64,000 bases of DNA from Streptomyces sp. Q6 (lineage in GTDB: Bacteria > Actinomycetota > Actinomycetes > Streptomycetales > Streptomycetaceae). The notes below the pieces were generated by a model. That model had not been told where the DNA came from. It searched no databases and was given only the letters and a program-made list of their open reading frames with translations. The position numbers and the translations under genes are program-made. The stretch is from assembly GCF_036967205.1 (NCBI RefSeq), contig NZ_CP146022.1:6448001-6512000 (forward strand), given 5' to 3'. This document shows, in pieces, positions 51,497 to 61,101 of this stretch (position 1 is the first letter of the stretch; every line of letters starts with the position of its first letter).

Positions 51497-53389
51497 ATGA
51501 CCACCCGAGCCACCCGCACTCTCCGAGCCACCCGCCCCGACCTCACGCCCACCGCGGAGGAGCCCCCCGACAGCGCCGAGCCCGCCGATCCCGGGGGCGC
51601 GGGGGGTGCGGGGGGCGACCGCCACCGGCTCACCGCCCTGACCGGCCTCGCCGCGCTCTCCCTCGACGCCATGGCCTCCGTCGCCTACGGCCCGGAGGCC
51701 ATCGTCCTGGTCCTGGCCGCGGCCGGCGCCCACGGCCTCGGCTTCACCCTCCCCGTCACGCTCGCCATCGCCGCGCTGCTCGGCGTGCTCGTCGCCTCCT
51801 ACCGGCAGGTCATCGCCGCGTTCCCGGACGGCGGCGGCTCCTACGCCGTGGCGAAGAAGCACCTCGGCGCCCGCACGAGCCTGGTCGCGGCGGCGTCCCT
51901 CGTCCTCGACTACGTCCTCAACGTGGCCGTCGCCGTCACCGCGGGCGTCGCCGCCCTGACCTCCGCCTTCCCGGAGCTGTATGGGGACCGCGTCTGGATC
52001 TGCCTGGCCGTCCTCGCCGCGATCACGGCCGTGAACCTGCGCGGCATCGTCGACTCGGCCCGCGCCTTCCTCGTGCCGACGGCCGTCTTCGTCGTGGCGA
52101 TCCTCGTCCTCATAGCCGTCGGCCTGCTGCGCTCCGCGCCCGTGTCCACCGAGGCCGCCGCGGGCCATGCCTCCGTCCTCGGCGACAGCGCGACCACCGT
52201 CGGCGCGCTGCTCCTGCTGAAGGCGTTCGCCGCCGGCTGTTCGGCCCTGACCGGTGTCGAGGCCATCGCCAACGCCGTGCCGTCCTTCCGTGCCCCGCGC
52301 GCCCGCCGCGCCCAGCACGCGGAGATCGCCCTCGGCGCCGTGCTCGGCGTGATGCTGATCGGCCTGAGCGTCCTCATCTCCCGGTTCCACCTCCAGCCGG
52401 TCGAGGGCGTCACCGTCCTCGCGCAGCTCGCGGACGCCTCCCTCGGCCACAACTGGGCCTTCTACGTGGTGCAGTTCGCGACGATGATCCTGCTGGCCCT
52501 GTCCGCGAACACGTCCTTCGGCGGCCTGCCGGTGCTCCTCAAGCTGCTGGCCCGCGACAACTACCTGCCGCACGTCTTCGCCCTCAAGGCCGACCGCCAG
52601 GTCCACCGGCACGGCGTCCTCGCCCTCGCCGCCGTCTCCGCCGCCCTGCTGGTGCTCTCCGGCGGCGACACGAACACCCTCGTCCCGCTCTTCGCCATCG
52701 GCGTCTTCGTCGGGTTCACCCTCGCCCAGACCGGCATGGTCCTGCACCGGCGCGGCACACCGGGTTCGCTCGGCGCGATGCTGCTCAACGGGCTCGGCGC
52801 CCTGCTCACCGGCGTCAGCGCGATCGTCGTCACCGCCACCAAGTTCCACGACGGGGCCTGGCTGATCGTCGTGGCGCTGCCTCTCCTCGTGGCGGCGTTC
52901 GAGGCCGTGCACCGGGCCTACGCCCGCATCGGCGAGCGCCTCGGGCTCGGCCGCATCCCCGACCGCCCGACCCGCGCCCGCTCCCTCGTGATCGTCCCGG
53001 TCTCCGGCATCTCCCGGCTGACCAGCGAGGCGCTGACCGCGGCGAACTCCCTCGGCGACGAGGTGCGCGCCGTCACCGTCTGCCACGCCGATCCGGAGGA
53101 CCGCGAGCGGACCGAGGCGCTGACCCGCGACTGGGACCTGTGGAATCCGGGCGTCGACCTGGTCCGCCTCCCGTCCGAGCGGCGGACCCTGGGCAGGCCC
53201 GTCGCCGCGTACGTCCGTGCGCTGGCGGCCAGGGAGCCCGGTACCCGGGTCACCGTCCTGATCCCGGAGGCCGAACCGGGCCGCGCCTGGCAGCGGATCC
53301 TCCAGAACCAGCGGGGCGCGGTCGTCGCCCACGCGGTACGCCGCGACACCGACGCCGTGGTCTGCCGGCTGCGGTTCAAGCTCGCCTGA
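51497..53389 (+). CDS. Second APC-superfamily, KimA-like permease
   Basis: 630 residues: about twelve helices (residues 50-460) and a C-terminal soluble alpha/beta domain. LTGLAALSLDAMASVAYGPEA, SYRQVIAAFPDGGGSYAVAK and FAAGCSALTGVEAIANAVPS match the KimA branch; ATKFHDGAWLIVV ends the membrane part. The C-terminal domain (RSLVIVPVSGISRLTSEALT to GRAWQRILQNQRGAVVAHAV) parallels the other permease at 18.4 kb. GAAGGA precedes ATG 51497. The kdp operon lies 460 bp downstream, supporting a role in K+ uptake. Confidence 0.83.
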   Translation: MTTRATRTLRATRPDLTPTAEEPPDSAEPADPGGAGGAGGDRHRLTALTGLAALSLDAMASVAYGPEAIVLVLAAAGAHGLGFTLPVTLAIAALLGVLVASYRQVIAAFPDGGGSYAVAKKHLGARTSLVAAASLVLDYVLNVAVAVTAGVAALTSAFPELYGDRVWICLAVLAAITAVNLRGIVDSARAFLVPTAVFVVAILVLIAVGLLRSAPVSTEAAAGHASVLGDSATTVGALLLLKAFAAGCSALTGVEAIANAVPSFRAPRARRAQHAEIALGAVLGVMLIGLSVLISRFHLQPVEGVTVLAQLADASLGHNWAFYVVQFATMILLALSANTSFGGLPVLLKLLARDNYLPHVFALKADRQVHRHGVLALAAVSAALLVLSGGDTNTLVPLFAIGVFVGFTLAQTGMVLHRRGTPGSLGAMLLNGLGALLTGVSAIVVTATKFHDGAWLIVVALPLLVAAFEAVHRAYARIGERLGLGRIPDRPTRARSLVIVPVSGISRLTSEALTAANSLGDEVRAVTVCHADPEDRERTEALTRDWDLWNPGVDLVRLPSERRTLGRPVAAYVRALAAREPGTRVTVLIPEAEPGRAWQRILQNQRGAVVAHAVRRDTDAVVCRLRFKLA

Positions 53390-53412
53390 CAGCGGCCCGT
53401 CGACCGCCCCGG

Positions 53413-53589
53413 TCAGGCCGCGGCGGCGAGCCGCGGCGTCCGGGGCGGGTCCACGACCCGGCCGTCGGGCAGCAGCTCACCGGTGTCGTCGAAGACGATC
53501 CGGCCGTCGCACAGCAGGCTCCACCCCTGCTCGGGGTGGGCGGCGACGGGGTGCTCGGGGCCGGGGCACGCGGGTCGGTGGGAGCACAT
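53413..53589 (-). CDS. DUF5999 family small Cys protein
   Basis: 58 residues: MCSHRPACPGPEHPVAAHPE, QGWSLLCDGRIVFDDTGELL, PDGRVVDPPRTPRL. The conserved Cys positions (MCSH, PAC, LLC) and the phrase HPEQGWSLLC are the family pattern. ATG 53589 has GGAGGTG six bases upstream; the longer frame is spurious. Function unknown. It lies convergent with the KimA-like permease and divergent from the kdp operon. Confidence 0.8.
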   Translation of the reverse strand: MCSHRPACPGPEHPVAAHPEQGWSLLCDGRIVFDDTGELLPDGRVVDPPRTPRLAAAA

Positions 53590-53847
53590 GGTGCACCTCC
53601 GGGTCGACGGGGCCGGCCGGAGTGGCTCGCCCCTTGCCTCGACCATGCGCGCGTCGGCGGGCGGGGGCCAGAGCGCGGCGGTGGATGTGACAGCCCCGGG
53701 ACAGTTCCGGGACCGCCCGCGTAAGAGAAGCGTCAAGGCCGCGTGCGAAGCCGTATGGGAGCCGTCAACGGGGATCGAAACCGGCCGTCACCGGGGGTTT
53801 CCTCAACTCGTCCGTTCATTTCCGAACCTTCTCGTCAGGAGCTCACG
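53590..53847 (+). promoter_or_regulatory. kdp operon promoter region with direct repeats
   Basis: 258 bases between the DUF5999 gene and the kdp micro-ORF. GCCGTCAACGGGG (53761-53773) and GCCGTCACCGGGG (53784-53796) are near-identical direct repeats 23 bases apart, about 50-90 bases before the first start: candidates for tandem KdpE binding. CAGGAG precedes ATG 53848. Confidence 0.5.
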
Positions 53848-53931
53848 ATGGCCGACCTGGCCTTCGTCGTCACCACGATCGCGGTCTTCGCGCTGGTGGC
53901 ACTCGTCGCCAAGGGGGTGACCAAGCTGTGA
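53848..53931 (+). CDS. 27-codon membrane micro-ORF upstream of kdpF
   Basis: Encodes [20 protein letters not shown] followed by AKGVTKL: one hydrophobic helix and a basic end. AGGAG is well placed before ATG 53848, and the stop overlaps the kdpF start (GTGA). Its size and topology resemble KdpF but the sequence differs. It could be an extra small subunit or a regulator of the Kdp pump. Too short for routine gene calling. Confidence 0.7.
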   Translation: MADLAFVVTTIAVFALVALVAKGVTKL

Positions 53932-54017
53932 CCGCCGAGAACATCGTCGGCCTCGTCGTGGCCGTCGCCCTCCTGGGCTATCTCGTCCTCGCCCTCATCT
54001 ATCCGGAGAGGTTCTGA
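53928..54017 (+). CDS. kdpF: K+-transporting ATPase small subunit KdpF
   Basis: 29 residues: [20 protein letters not shown] then LALIYPERF, a single helix ending in the family tail PERF. KdpF stabilises the KdpABC complex in the membrane. It starts with GTG in the stop codon of the 27-codon ORF. kdpA begins eight bases after its stop. Confidence 0.9.
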   Translation: MTAENIVGLVVAVALLGYLVLALIYPERF

Positions 54018-54025
54018 GTACAGAT

Positions 54026-55690
54026 ATGAGCCCCGTACTTGCCGGAGTGCTCCAGATGCTCGCGCTGACAGCGGCGCTGGCACTGGCCTACCGTCCCCTC
54101 GGCGACTACATGGCCCGGGTCTACTCCTCCGAGAAGCACCTCCGGGTGGAGAAGTGGATCTACAAGGGCATCGGCGCCAACCCCGAGGCGGAGATGCGGT
54201 GGACCGCCTACCTGCGCGGCGTCCTCGCCTTCTCGGCCGTGAGCGTGCTCTTCCTGTACCTGCTGCAACGCCTCCAGGGCGCGCTGCCGGGATCGCTCGG
54301 CTTCGCCTCCATCGACCCGGACCAGGCCTTCAACACGGCCGCGTCCTTCGTCTCCAACACCAACTGGCAGTCGTACTACGGCGAGCAGGCCATGGGCCAC
54401 GTCGTGCAGACCGCCGGACTCGCCGTCCAGAACTTCGTCTCGGCGGCCGTGGGGATCGCCGTGGCCGTCGCCCTCGTACGGGGCTTCGCCCGCTCCCGCA
54501 CCGGTGAACTGGGCAACTTCTGGGCGGACCTGGTGCGCGGTGTCGTCCGGATCCTCGTCCCGATCTCCGTGGTCGGCGCGGTCGTCCTCGTCGCCTGCGG
54601 CGCCATCCAGAACTTCTCCGGCATCCACGACGTCGGGCAGTTCATGGGCGGCTCCCAGCAGTGGAACGGCGGCGCCGTCGCCTCCCAGGAGGTCATCAAG
54701 GAGCTCGGCACCAACGGGGGCGGCTACTTCAACGCCAACTCGGCCCACCCCTTCGAGAACCCCGACGGATTCTCGAACCTCTTCGAGGTCTTCCTCATCC
54801 TGCTCATCCCGTTCGCGCTGACCCGCACGTTCGGCAGGATGGTCGGCTCGATCAGGCAGGGCTACGCGATCCTCGCCACGATGGCGACCATCTGGGTCGG
54901 CTTCGTCGCCCTGATGATGTGGACCGAGTACGCCCACCACGGCCCGGCGTTCGACCTGGCCGGCGGCGCGATGGAGGGCAAGGAGACCCGCTTCGGGATC
55001 GCCGCCTCGGCGATCTTCTCGGTCTCCACGACCCTCACGTCGACCGGCGCGGTGAACTCCTTCCACTCCTCCAACACCGGTCTCGGCGGCGGCCTCAACC
55101 TGCTGGGCATGCAGCTCGGCGAGATCGCGCCCGGCGGCACCGGATCCGGCCTCTACGGCATGCTGATCATGGCGGTCATCGCGGTGTTCATCGCCGGTCT
55201 GATGGTCGGCCGCACCCCCGAGTACCTCGGCAAGAAGATCGGCACCCGCGAGATCAAGTTCGCGGCCTGCTACATCCTCATCACACCGGCCCTGGTGCTC
55301 GTCTTCACGGCCGTCTCGATGGCCCTGCCGACACCACCGAACTCCATGCTCAACTCCGGCGCGCACGGCTTCTCCGAGATCCTGTACGCGTACACGTCCG
55401 GCGCCAACAACAACGGTTCGGCCTTCGCCGGACTCAGCGCCGACACACAGTGGTTCAACACCACGATCGGCCTCGCGATGCTGCTCGGCCGGTTCCTGCC
55501 GATGGTGTTCGTGCTCGCGCTCGCCGGCTCGCTCGCCGAGCAGACGCCCGTCCCGGCCACCGCGGGCACCCTGCGCACCAACAAGCCGCTGTTCACGGGC
55601 CTGTTGGTCGGCACGATCCTCATCATCACCGGTCTCACCTACTTCCCGGCGCTCGCCCTGGGCCCGCTCGCGGAGGGCCTCGCGTCATGA
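54026..55690 (+). CDS. kdpA: K+-transporting ATPase subunit A
   Basis: 554 residues, the potassium-binding channel-like subunit: about ten helices, selectivity-filter regions such as [53 protein letters not shown] and [14 protein letters not shown]. It binds K+ from outside and passes it to KdpB. Full family length; ATG 54026. It overlaps kdpB by ATGA. Confidence 0.97.
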   Translation: MSPVLAGVLQMLALTAALALAYRPLGDYMARVYSSEKHLRVEKWIYKGIGANPEAEMRWTAYLRGVLAFSAVSVLFLYLLQRLQGALPGSLGFASIDPDQAFNTAASFVSNTNWQSYYGEQAMGHVVQTAGLAVQNFVSAAVGIAVAVALVRGFARSRTGELGNFWADLVRGVVRILVPISVVGAVVLVACGAIQNFSGIHDVGQFMGGSQQWNGGAVASQEVIKELGTNGGGYFNANSAHPFENPDGFSNLFEVFLILLIPFALTRTFGRMVGSIRQGYAILATMATIWVGFVALMMWTEYAHHGPAFDLAGGAMEGKETRFGIAASAIFSVSTTLTSTGAVNSFHSSNTGLGGGLNLLGMQLGEIAPGGTGSGLYGMLIMAVIAVFIAGLMVGRTPEYLGKKIGTREIKFAACYILITPALVLVFTAVSMALPTPPNSMLNSGAHGFSEILYAYTSGANNNGSAFAGLSADTQWFNTTIGLAMLLGRFLPMVFVLALAGSLAEQTPVPATAGTLRTNKPLFTGLLVGTILIITGLTYFPALALGPLAEGLAS

Positions 55691-57825
55691 CCGTACGTAC
55701 AGCGAAGACTCAGAAAACCGAGGACGGCATGTCCACAGCCACCCCCACCCGCGCTCCGCACCAGGACGTGCCGACCGGGCACAAGGCCGACGAGGGGAAG
55801 GTCGGCGCGGGCGTCTTCGACCCGAAGCAGCTGCTCAGGTCGGTGCCGGACGCCTGCCGCAAGCTGGACCCGCGCGTCATGGTCAAGTCGCCCGTGATGT
55901 TCGTGGTCCTCGTCGGATCGGTCCTGACGACGGTGTTCTCGTTCAAGGACCCGTCCGACTGGTTCGGCTGGACCATCAGCGCCTGGCTCTGGCTGACGGT
56001 GATCTTCGCGAACCTCGCGGAGGCCGTCGCCGAGGGCCGCGGCAAGGCGCAGGCCGACACGTTGCGCAAGGCCAAGACCGACACGGTCGCGCGGCGGCTC
56101 GTGGGGGAGCGCGAGGAGCACGTCCCCGGTACGCAGCTGCGGATCGGCGACCTCGTCGTCTGCGAGGCCGGCGACATCATCCCCGGCGACGGTGACGTCG
56201 TCGAGGGCGTCGCGAGCGTCGACGAGTCGGCGATCACCGGCGAGTCCGCCCCCGTCATCCGCGAGTCCGGCGGTGACCGCTCGGCCGTCACCGGCGGCAC
56301 GAAGGTCCTCTCCGACCGCGTCGTCATCAAGATCACGACGAAGCCCGGCGAGACGTTCATCGACCGCATGATCAACCTGGTCGAGGGCGCGGCCCGGCAG
56401 AAGACGCCCAACGAGATAGCGCTCAACATCCTGCTCGCCTCGCTGACCGTCGTCTTCCTGCTCGCGGTCGCGACCCTGCCGCCGTTCGCCGACTACGCGG
56501 GCCGGCACCTCAGCATGGTCGTCCTGATCGCCCTGCTGGTCTGCCTGATCCCGACCACGATCGGCGCGCTGCTCTCCGCGATCGGCATCGCGGGCATGGA
56601 CCGCCTGGTGCAGCGCAACGTCCTCGCGATGTCGGGGCGCGCCGTCGAGGCCGCCGGGGACGTCTCCACCCTGCTCCTCGACAAGACCGGCACCATCACC
56701 CTGGGCAACCGCCAGGCCGCCGAGTTCGTCCCGGTGCGCGGCACCACCGACGCCGAGGTCGCCGACGCCGCCCAGCTCTCCTCGCTCTCCGACGAGACGC
56801 CCGAGGGCCGCTCCATCGTCGTCCTGGCCAAGGAGAGGTACGGGTTGCGGGAGCGCCACCAGGGCGAGCTGGACGCCGCCACCTGGATCGAGTTCACCGC
56901 CCAGACCCGCATGTCGGGCGTGGACGTAGACGGACGCAAGATCCGCAAGGGCGCGACCGCATCGGTCATCGCCTGGGTCGAGCAGCAGGGCGGCGAAGTC
57001 GCCTCCGACGCGCGGGAGTTGGCGAACCGGATCTCCGAGGCCGGCGGCACGCCGCTGCTCGTCGCCGTCGAGGACTCCGCGGGCGCCCGCGTCCTGGGCG
57101 TCATCCACCTCAAGGACGTCGTCAAGGACGGCATGCGCGAACGCTTCGACGAGCTGCGCCGCATGGGCATCAAGACCGTCATGATCACGGGTGACAACCC
57201 GCTGACGGCCAAGGCGATCGCCGAGGAGGCGGGCGTCGACGACTTCCTCGCCGAGGCGACCCCCGAGGACAAGATGGCCCTCATCAAGCGGGAGCAGGCG
57301 GGCGGCAAGCTCGTCGCGATGACCGGTGACGGCACCAACGACGCCCCGGCCCTGGCCCAGGCGGACGTCGGCGTCGCGATGAACACCGGTACGTCGGCCG
57401 CGAAGGAGGCCGGCAACATGGTCGACCTCGACTCGAACCCGACCAAGCTCATCGAGATCGTCGAGATCGGCAAGCAACTGCTCATCACCCGGGGCGCGTT
57501 GACGACGTTCTCCATCGCCAACGACGTCGCGAAGTACTTCGCGATCATCCCCGCCCTGTTCGCGGCGGTCTACCCGGGCCTGAACACGCTGAACATCATG
57601 CGGCTGTCGTCGCCCGACTCGGCGATCCTGTCGGCCGTCATCTTCAACGCGCTCATCATCATCGCGCTCGTGCCGCTCGCCCTGAAGGGCGTCCAGTACC
57701 GGCCGGTCAGCGCCGACAAGCTGCTCCGCCGCAACCTCGGGATCTACGGCCTGGGCGGCCTCGTGGCCCCCTTCATCGGCATCAAGATCATCGACGTGCT
57801 CCTCTCCCTCATCCCCGGGCTGTAA
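55687..57825 (+). CDS. kdpB: K+-transporting P-type ATPase subunit B
   Basis: 712 residues, catalytic subunit. Actuator motif [20 protein letters not shown], phosphorylation motif [13 protein letters not shown] (D332), nucleotide-domain lysine in RKGATASV, hinge [20 protein letters not shown] and K+/proton pathway helices. An N-terminal extension of about 50 residues (to DPKQLLRSV) precedes the first helix, longer than in E. coli. The start codon lies in the kdpA stop. Confidence 0.97.
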   Translation: MTVRTAKTQKTEDGMSTATPTRAPHQDVPTGHKADEGKVGAGVFDPKQLLRSVPDACRKLDPRVMVKSPVMFVVLVGSVLTTVFSFKDPSDWFGWTISAWLWLTVIFANLAEAVAEGRGKAQADTLRKAKTDTVARRLVGEREEHVPGTQLRIGDLVVCEAGDIIPGDGDVVEGVASVDESAITGESAPVIRESGGDRSAVTGGTKVLSDRVVIKITTKPGETFIDRMINLVEGAARQKTPNEIALNILLASLTVVFLLAVATLPPFADYAGRHLSMVVLIALLVCLIPTTIGALLSAIGIAGMDRLVQRNVLAMSGRAVEAAGDVSTLLLDKTGTITLGNRQAAEFVPVRGTTDAEVADAAQLSSLSDETPEGRSIVVLAKERYGLRERHQGELDAATWIEFTAQTRMSGVDVDGRKIRKGATASVIAWVEQQGGEVASDARELANRISEAGGTPLLVAVEDSAGARVLGVIHLKDVVKDGMRERFDELRRMGIKTVMITGDNPLTAKAIAEEAGVDDFLAEATPEDKMALIKREQAGGKLVAMTGDGTNDAPALAQADVGVAMNTGTSAAKEAGNMVDLDSNPTKLIEIVEIGKQLLITRGALTTFSIANDVAKYFAIIPALFAAVYPGLNTLNIMRLSSPDSAILSAVIFNALIIIALVPLALKGVQYRPVSADKLLRRNLGIYGLGGLVAPFIGIKIIDVLLSLIPGL

Positions 57826-57847
57826 CTTCTCGAAAGCGTTGATCACG

Positions 57848-58501
57848 ATGAACAACTCGGTAGGAAACACGGGGCGGTTGCTCTGGGCCGGCCTGCGCGC
57901 CCTGATCGTCCTGACGATCGTCTGCGGCGTGCTCTACCCGCTCGCCGTCACCGGCATCGCCCAGCTGGCCTTCCACCACCAGGCGAACGGCTCGGAGATC
58001 AAGAACTCCGACGGCGAGGTCGTCGGTTCGTCCCTCATCGGGCAGACGTACCTCACCAAGGACGGCGAGCCGGACCTGAAGTGGTTCCAGCCACGCCCGT
58101 CCAACGGCCTGGGCACCAACAGCGTCAACACGCGGTACACGCTGATCCTGTCCGGCGCCACCAACCTCTCCGGCGACAACAAGGACCTGATCAAGCAGGT
58201 CAGGGACGCCAAGGCCGCCGTCGTCAAGGACAACTCCACCGCCACGTACACGGTGAAGCCCTCCGACGTCCCGGCCGACGCCGTCACCTCCTCCGGCTCC
58301 GGCCTCGACCCGGCGATCTCCCCGGACTACGCCGACCTCCAGGTGCACCGCGTCGCCGACCGCAACGGCCTGACCGTCGCCCAGGTGCGGAAGCTCGTCG
58401 ACGCCCACACGAACGGCCGCGCCCTCGGCTTCATGGGAGAGCCGACCGTCAACGTCCTCGAACTCAACATCGCCCTCCAGCGGTTGACCGCCACCCACTG
58501 A
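57848..58501 (+). CDS. kdpC: K+-transporting ATPase subunit C
   Basis: 217 residues: one N-terminal helix (ALIVLTIVCGVLYPLAVTGI) and an extracytoplasmic domain with SSLIGQTYLTKDGEPDLKWF, FQPRPSNG and SGSGLDPAISPDYADLQVHR, VNVLELNIAL at the end. It helps ATP/K+ handling in the complex. ATG 57848 is chosen; TTG 57839 is possible. The stop overlaps the start of the second kdpE (TGATG). Confidence 0.95.
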   Translation: MNNSVGNTGRLLWAGLRALIVLTIVCGVLYPLAVTGIAQLAFHHQANGSEIKNSDGEVVGSSLIGQTYLTKDGEPDLKWFQPRPSNGLGTNSVNTRYTLILSGATNLSGDNKDLIKQVRDAKAAVVKDNSTATYTVKPSDVPADAVTSSGSGLDPAISPDYADLQVHRVADRNGLTVAQVRKLVDAHTNGRALGFMGEPTVNVLELNIALQRLTATH

Positions 58502-59193
58502 TGACGCGGGTACTGGTGGTGGAGGACGACCCCCGACTCGTCCGCGCTCTCGTCATCAACCTGCGAGCCCGCGCGTTCGGCGTCGACGCGGCGCCGGACG
58601 GAGCCACCGCGCTCCGTCTGGCCGCCGCGCGCCGGCCCGACGTGATCGTCCTCGACCTGGGCCTGCCCGACATGGACGGCGTCGACGTCATCGAGGCGCT
58701 GCGCGGCTGGACCCGCGTACCGATCCTGGTGCTCTCCGCGCGCCAGGCCCCCGAGGAGAAGGTGACCGCCCTCGACGCGGGCGCCGACGACTACGTCACG
58801 AAACCGTTCAGCATGGACGAGCTGCTGGCCCGGCTCCGCGCCGCCCTGCGCCGCACCGAGCCACTGCCGCTCGCCCCGGACGCCGGCGTCGTCACCACGG
58901 ACGACTTCACCCTCGACCTGGTCGCGAAGAAGGCCGTCCGCGACGGGCGCGACGTACGCCTGACCCCCACCGAATGGCACCTCCTCGACATCCTGGTGTC
59001 CCACCCCGACCGCCTGATCAGCCAGAAGCACCTCCTCCACGAGGTCTGGGGAACCTCCCGGAGCGACAGGACGAACTACCTCCGCGTCTACATGGCCCAG
59101 CTCCGACGCAAACTGGAGCCGAACCCCTCCCACCCCCGCTACCTGATCACCGAGCCCGGCATGGGGTACCGGTTCGAGAACCCGGGCGGGTGA
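58501..59193 (+). CDS. kdpE: Second KdpE response regulator, no kinase partner in the operon
   Basis: 230 residues: MTRVLVVEDDPRLVRALVIN, phospho-Asp D52 in VIVLDLGLPDMDG, YVTKPFSMDELLARL, winged helix with LTPTEWHLLDILVSH and LRVYMAQLRRKLEPN, ending TEPGMGYRFENPGG. Translationally coupled to kdpC. There is no kdpD here; the only one in the window is at 12.1 kb with its own KdpE. It may be phosphorylated by that kinase. Receiver and DNA-binding residues look intact. Confidence 0.92.
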   Translation: MTRVLVVEDDPRLVRALVINLRARAFGVDAAPDGATALRLAAARRPDVIVLDLGLPDMDGVDVIEALRGWTRVPILVLSARQAPEEKVTALDAGADDYVTKPFSMDELLARLRAALRRTEPLPLAPDAGVVTTDDFTLDLVAKKAVRDGRDVRLTPTEWHLLDILVSHPDRLISQKHLLHEVWGTSRSDRTNYLRVYMAQLRRKLEPNPSHPRYLITEPGMGYRFENPGG

Positions 59194-59350
59194 CGCCGCG
59201 CCGGGCGCCCGCCGTCTCGACCGCGCGGTCCACGACTCGGACGACCCCACGGGTGCGTGCTGCGTACAGCTACCCTCCGTCGCACACGCGACGCCGCAGA
59301 CGCGACGAAGCGGCGGACGAAGCGGGCGAGCCGGAGACGCGGGAGGCACA

Positions 59351-60157
59351 GTGACCGAGGACCAGAGGCGGGTCGTGGCCGCCCTCGACGGCGTGAGCAT
59401 GCGCCGCCACACCACCGGCCAGGTCATCCTCGACGGGATCGACTGGACCGTCCGCTCCGGCGAGCACTGGGCCCTGCTCGGGCCGAACGGCGCGGGCAAG
59501 ACCAGCGTCCTGCGCCTCGTCGGCGCCACGAACCACCCCACCACCGGCACCGTCGAGGTCCTCGGCCACCGCCTCGGCCGGGTCGACGTGCGCGAACTGC
59601 GCGCCCACATCGGCCATGTCTCCACCTCCCAGCGCGTCCCGCAGGACCTCACCGGCCACACCGTCGTCCTCACCGGCCACACCGGCACCGTCCAGCCGCT
59701 CTGGAAGTCGTACGGCACCGACGTGCGCGACCGCGCCCACGAACTGCTCGCCGAACTCCAGATCAAGGAACTCGCCGACCGCCCGTACGGCGTCTGCTCC
59801 GGCGGCCAGCGCGCCCGCATCCTCATCGCCCGCGCCCTCATGGCCGACCCGGCGCTGCTCCTGCTCGACGAGCCGTTCAACGCGCTCGACCTGCCCTCGC
59901 GCGAGGACCTCATCGACACGATGCGCCGCCTGGCCGAGAACCGGCCCGAGCTGGCGACCGTCACGGTCACCCACCACCTGGAGGAACTCTCCCCGGCGAT
60001 CGACCGCGTCCTGCTCCTGCGCGACGGCCGGGTCCTGGCACGCGGCCCGGTGGACCAGGTCCTCACGCGGGAGCGGATGACCGCCTGCTTCGGCCGCCCC
60101 ATCGAGGTCACCCGGCACGAAGGCCGCTGGCTCGCCCGCTCCGGCGGCCACCTGTAG
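59351..60157 (+). CDS. ABC transporter ATPase, single gene
   Basis: 268 residues: Walker [17 protein letters not shown]-loop [13 protein letters not shown], signature [15 protein letters not shown] (Cys in place of the usual Leu), Walker [16 protein letters not shown] and H-loop [12 protein letters not shown]. Resembles the ModF/YlmA-type solitary ATPases. No permease is adjacent, so it may have a non-transport role or an unlinked partner. GGGAGG precedes GTG 59351. Confidence 0.87.
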   Translation: MTEDQRRVVAALDGVSMRRHTTGQVILDGIDWTVRSGEHWALLGPNGAGKTSVLRLVGATNHPTTGTVEVLGHRLGRVDVRELRAHIGHVSTSQRVPQDLTGHTVVLTGHTGTVQPLWKSYGTDVRDRAHELLAELQIKELADRPYGVCSGGQRARILIARALMADPALLLLDEPFNALDLPSREDLIDTMRRLAENRPELATVTVTHHLEELSPAIDRVLLLRDGRVLARGPVDQVLTRERMTACFGRPIEVTRHEGRWLARSGGHL

Positions 60158-60285
60158 CTCCTGAGGTGTACATAGCGACACCCCGGTCCGGGTCGTACGC
60201 CCCATGCCTCGCGAGCCCGCCGTCCCTAGCGTCGTAGACATCGACACAGCGGCGCGCGGAGCGCCCGACGAGGGGATCGGCGATC

Positions 60286-61098
60286 ATGCGACACCAGACC
60301 CACGGACCCGGACCGGAAGCCGACGGCCGCGCCGAGGCACTGCGCCTCGTGCGGGTCACCAAGACGTACGGCACCGGGGGCGACGGCGGCGACACCGCGG
60401 TCCGCGCCCTCGACGACATCACCCTCTCGTTGCCCGCCGGAACCTTCACCGCGGTGATGGGCCCCTCCGGCTCCGGCAAGTCCACGCTGCTGCACTGCGC
60501 GGCGGGACTCGACCGGCCCGACAGCGGCCTCGTCGTGGTCGACGGCGAGGAGATGACGGGCGGAACGGGTGCCGCACGCGGCGAGGCGGCGCTCACCAAG
60601 TTCCGCCGCACCCGCGTCGGCTTCGTCTTCCAGCAGTACAACCTGCTGCCGACGCTGACCGTCGCCCAGAACACGGTCCTGCCCCTCAAGCTCGCGGGGC
60701 GGCGCGTGAACCGGGCCCGCGTCGAGCAGATCCTCGCCTCCGTCGGTCTCGGCGACCGGCTCGGGCACCGCCCCGACCAGCTCTCCGGCGGACAGTGCCA
60801 GCGCGTCGCCATCGCCCGCGCCCTGGTCACCGAACCCTCCGTGATCTTCGCGGACGAGCCCACCGGCGCACTCGACACCCGGAGCGCCCGCGACGTGCTG
60901 CGCCTCCTCCAGGAAGCGGTACGGGTGCACGGCAGGACCGTCGTGATGGTGACGCACGACCCCGTCGCCGCCTCGTACGCGGACGCCGTGCAGTTCCTCG
61001 CGGACGGCCGCCTCGCGGGCCGGATGCCCGCCCCCACGGTCGACGCGGTCGCCGAACGCCTGGCGCACCTCGGTGACGACACCCTGACGGAGGTGTGA
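60286..61098 (+). CDS. ABC transporter ATPase of FtsX-type exporter
   Basis: 270 residues: Walker [18 protein letters not shown]-loop [17 protein letters not shown], signature [16 protein letters not shown], Walker [16 protein letters not shown] and H-loop [11 protein letters not shown]. MacB/BceA-like. The permease gene starts three bases after its stop. ATG 60286; the 128-bp upstream gap has a TAGACA box at 60235 that may be the -10. Likely exports peptides or lipids, or gives antibiotic resistance. Confidence 0.92.
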   Translation: MRHQTHGPGPEADGRAEALRLVRVTKTYGTGGDGGDTAVRALDDITLSLPAGTFTAVMGPSGSGKSTLLHCAAGLDRPDSGLVVVDGEEMTGGTGAARGEAALTKFRRTRVGFVFQQYNLLPTLTVAQNTVLPLKLAGRRVNRARVEQILASVGLGDRLGHRPDQLSGGQCQRVAIARALVTEPSVIFADEPTGALDTRSARDVLRLLQEAVRVHGRTVVMVTHDPVAASYADAVQFLADGRLAGRMPAPTVDAVAERLAHLGDDTLTEV

Positions 61099-61101
61099 GC
61101 C

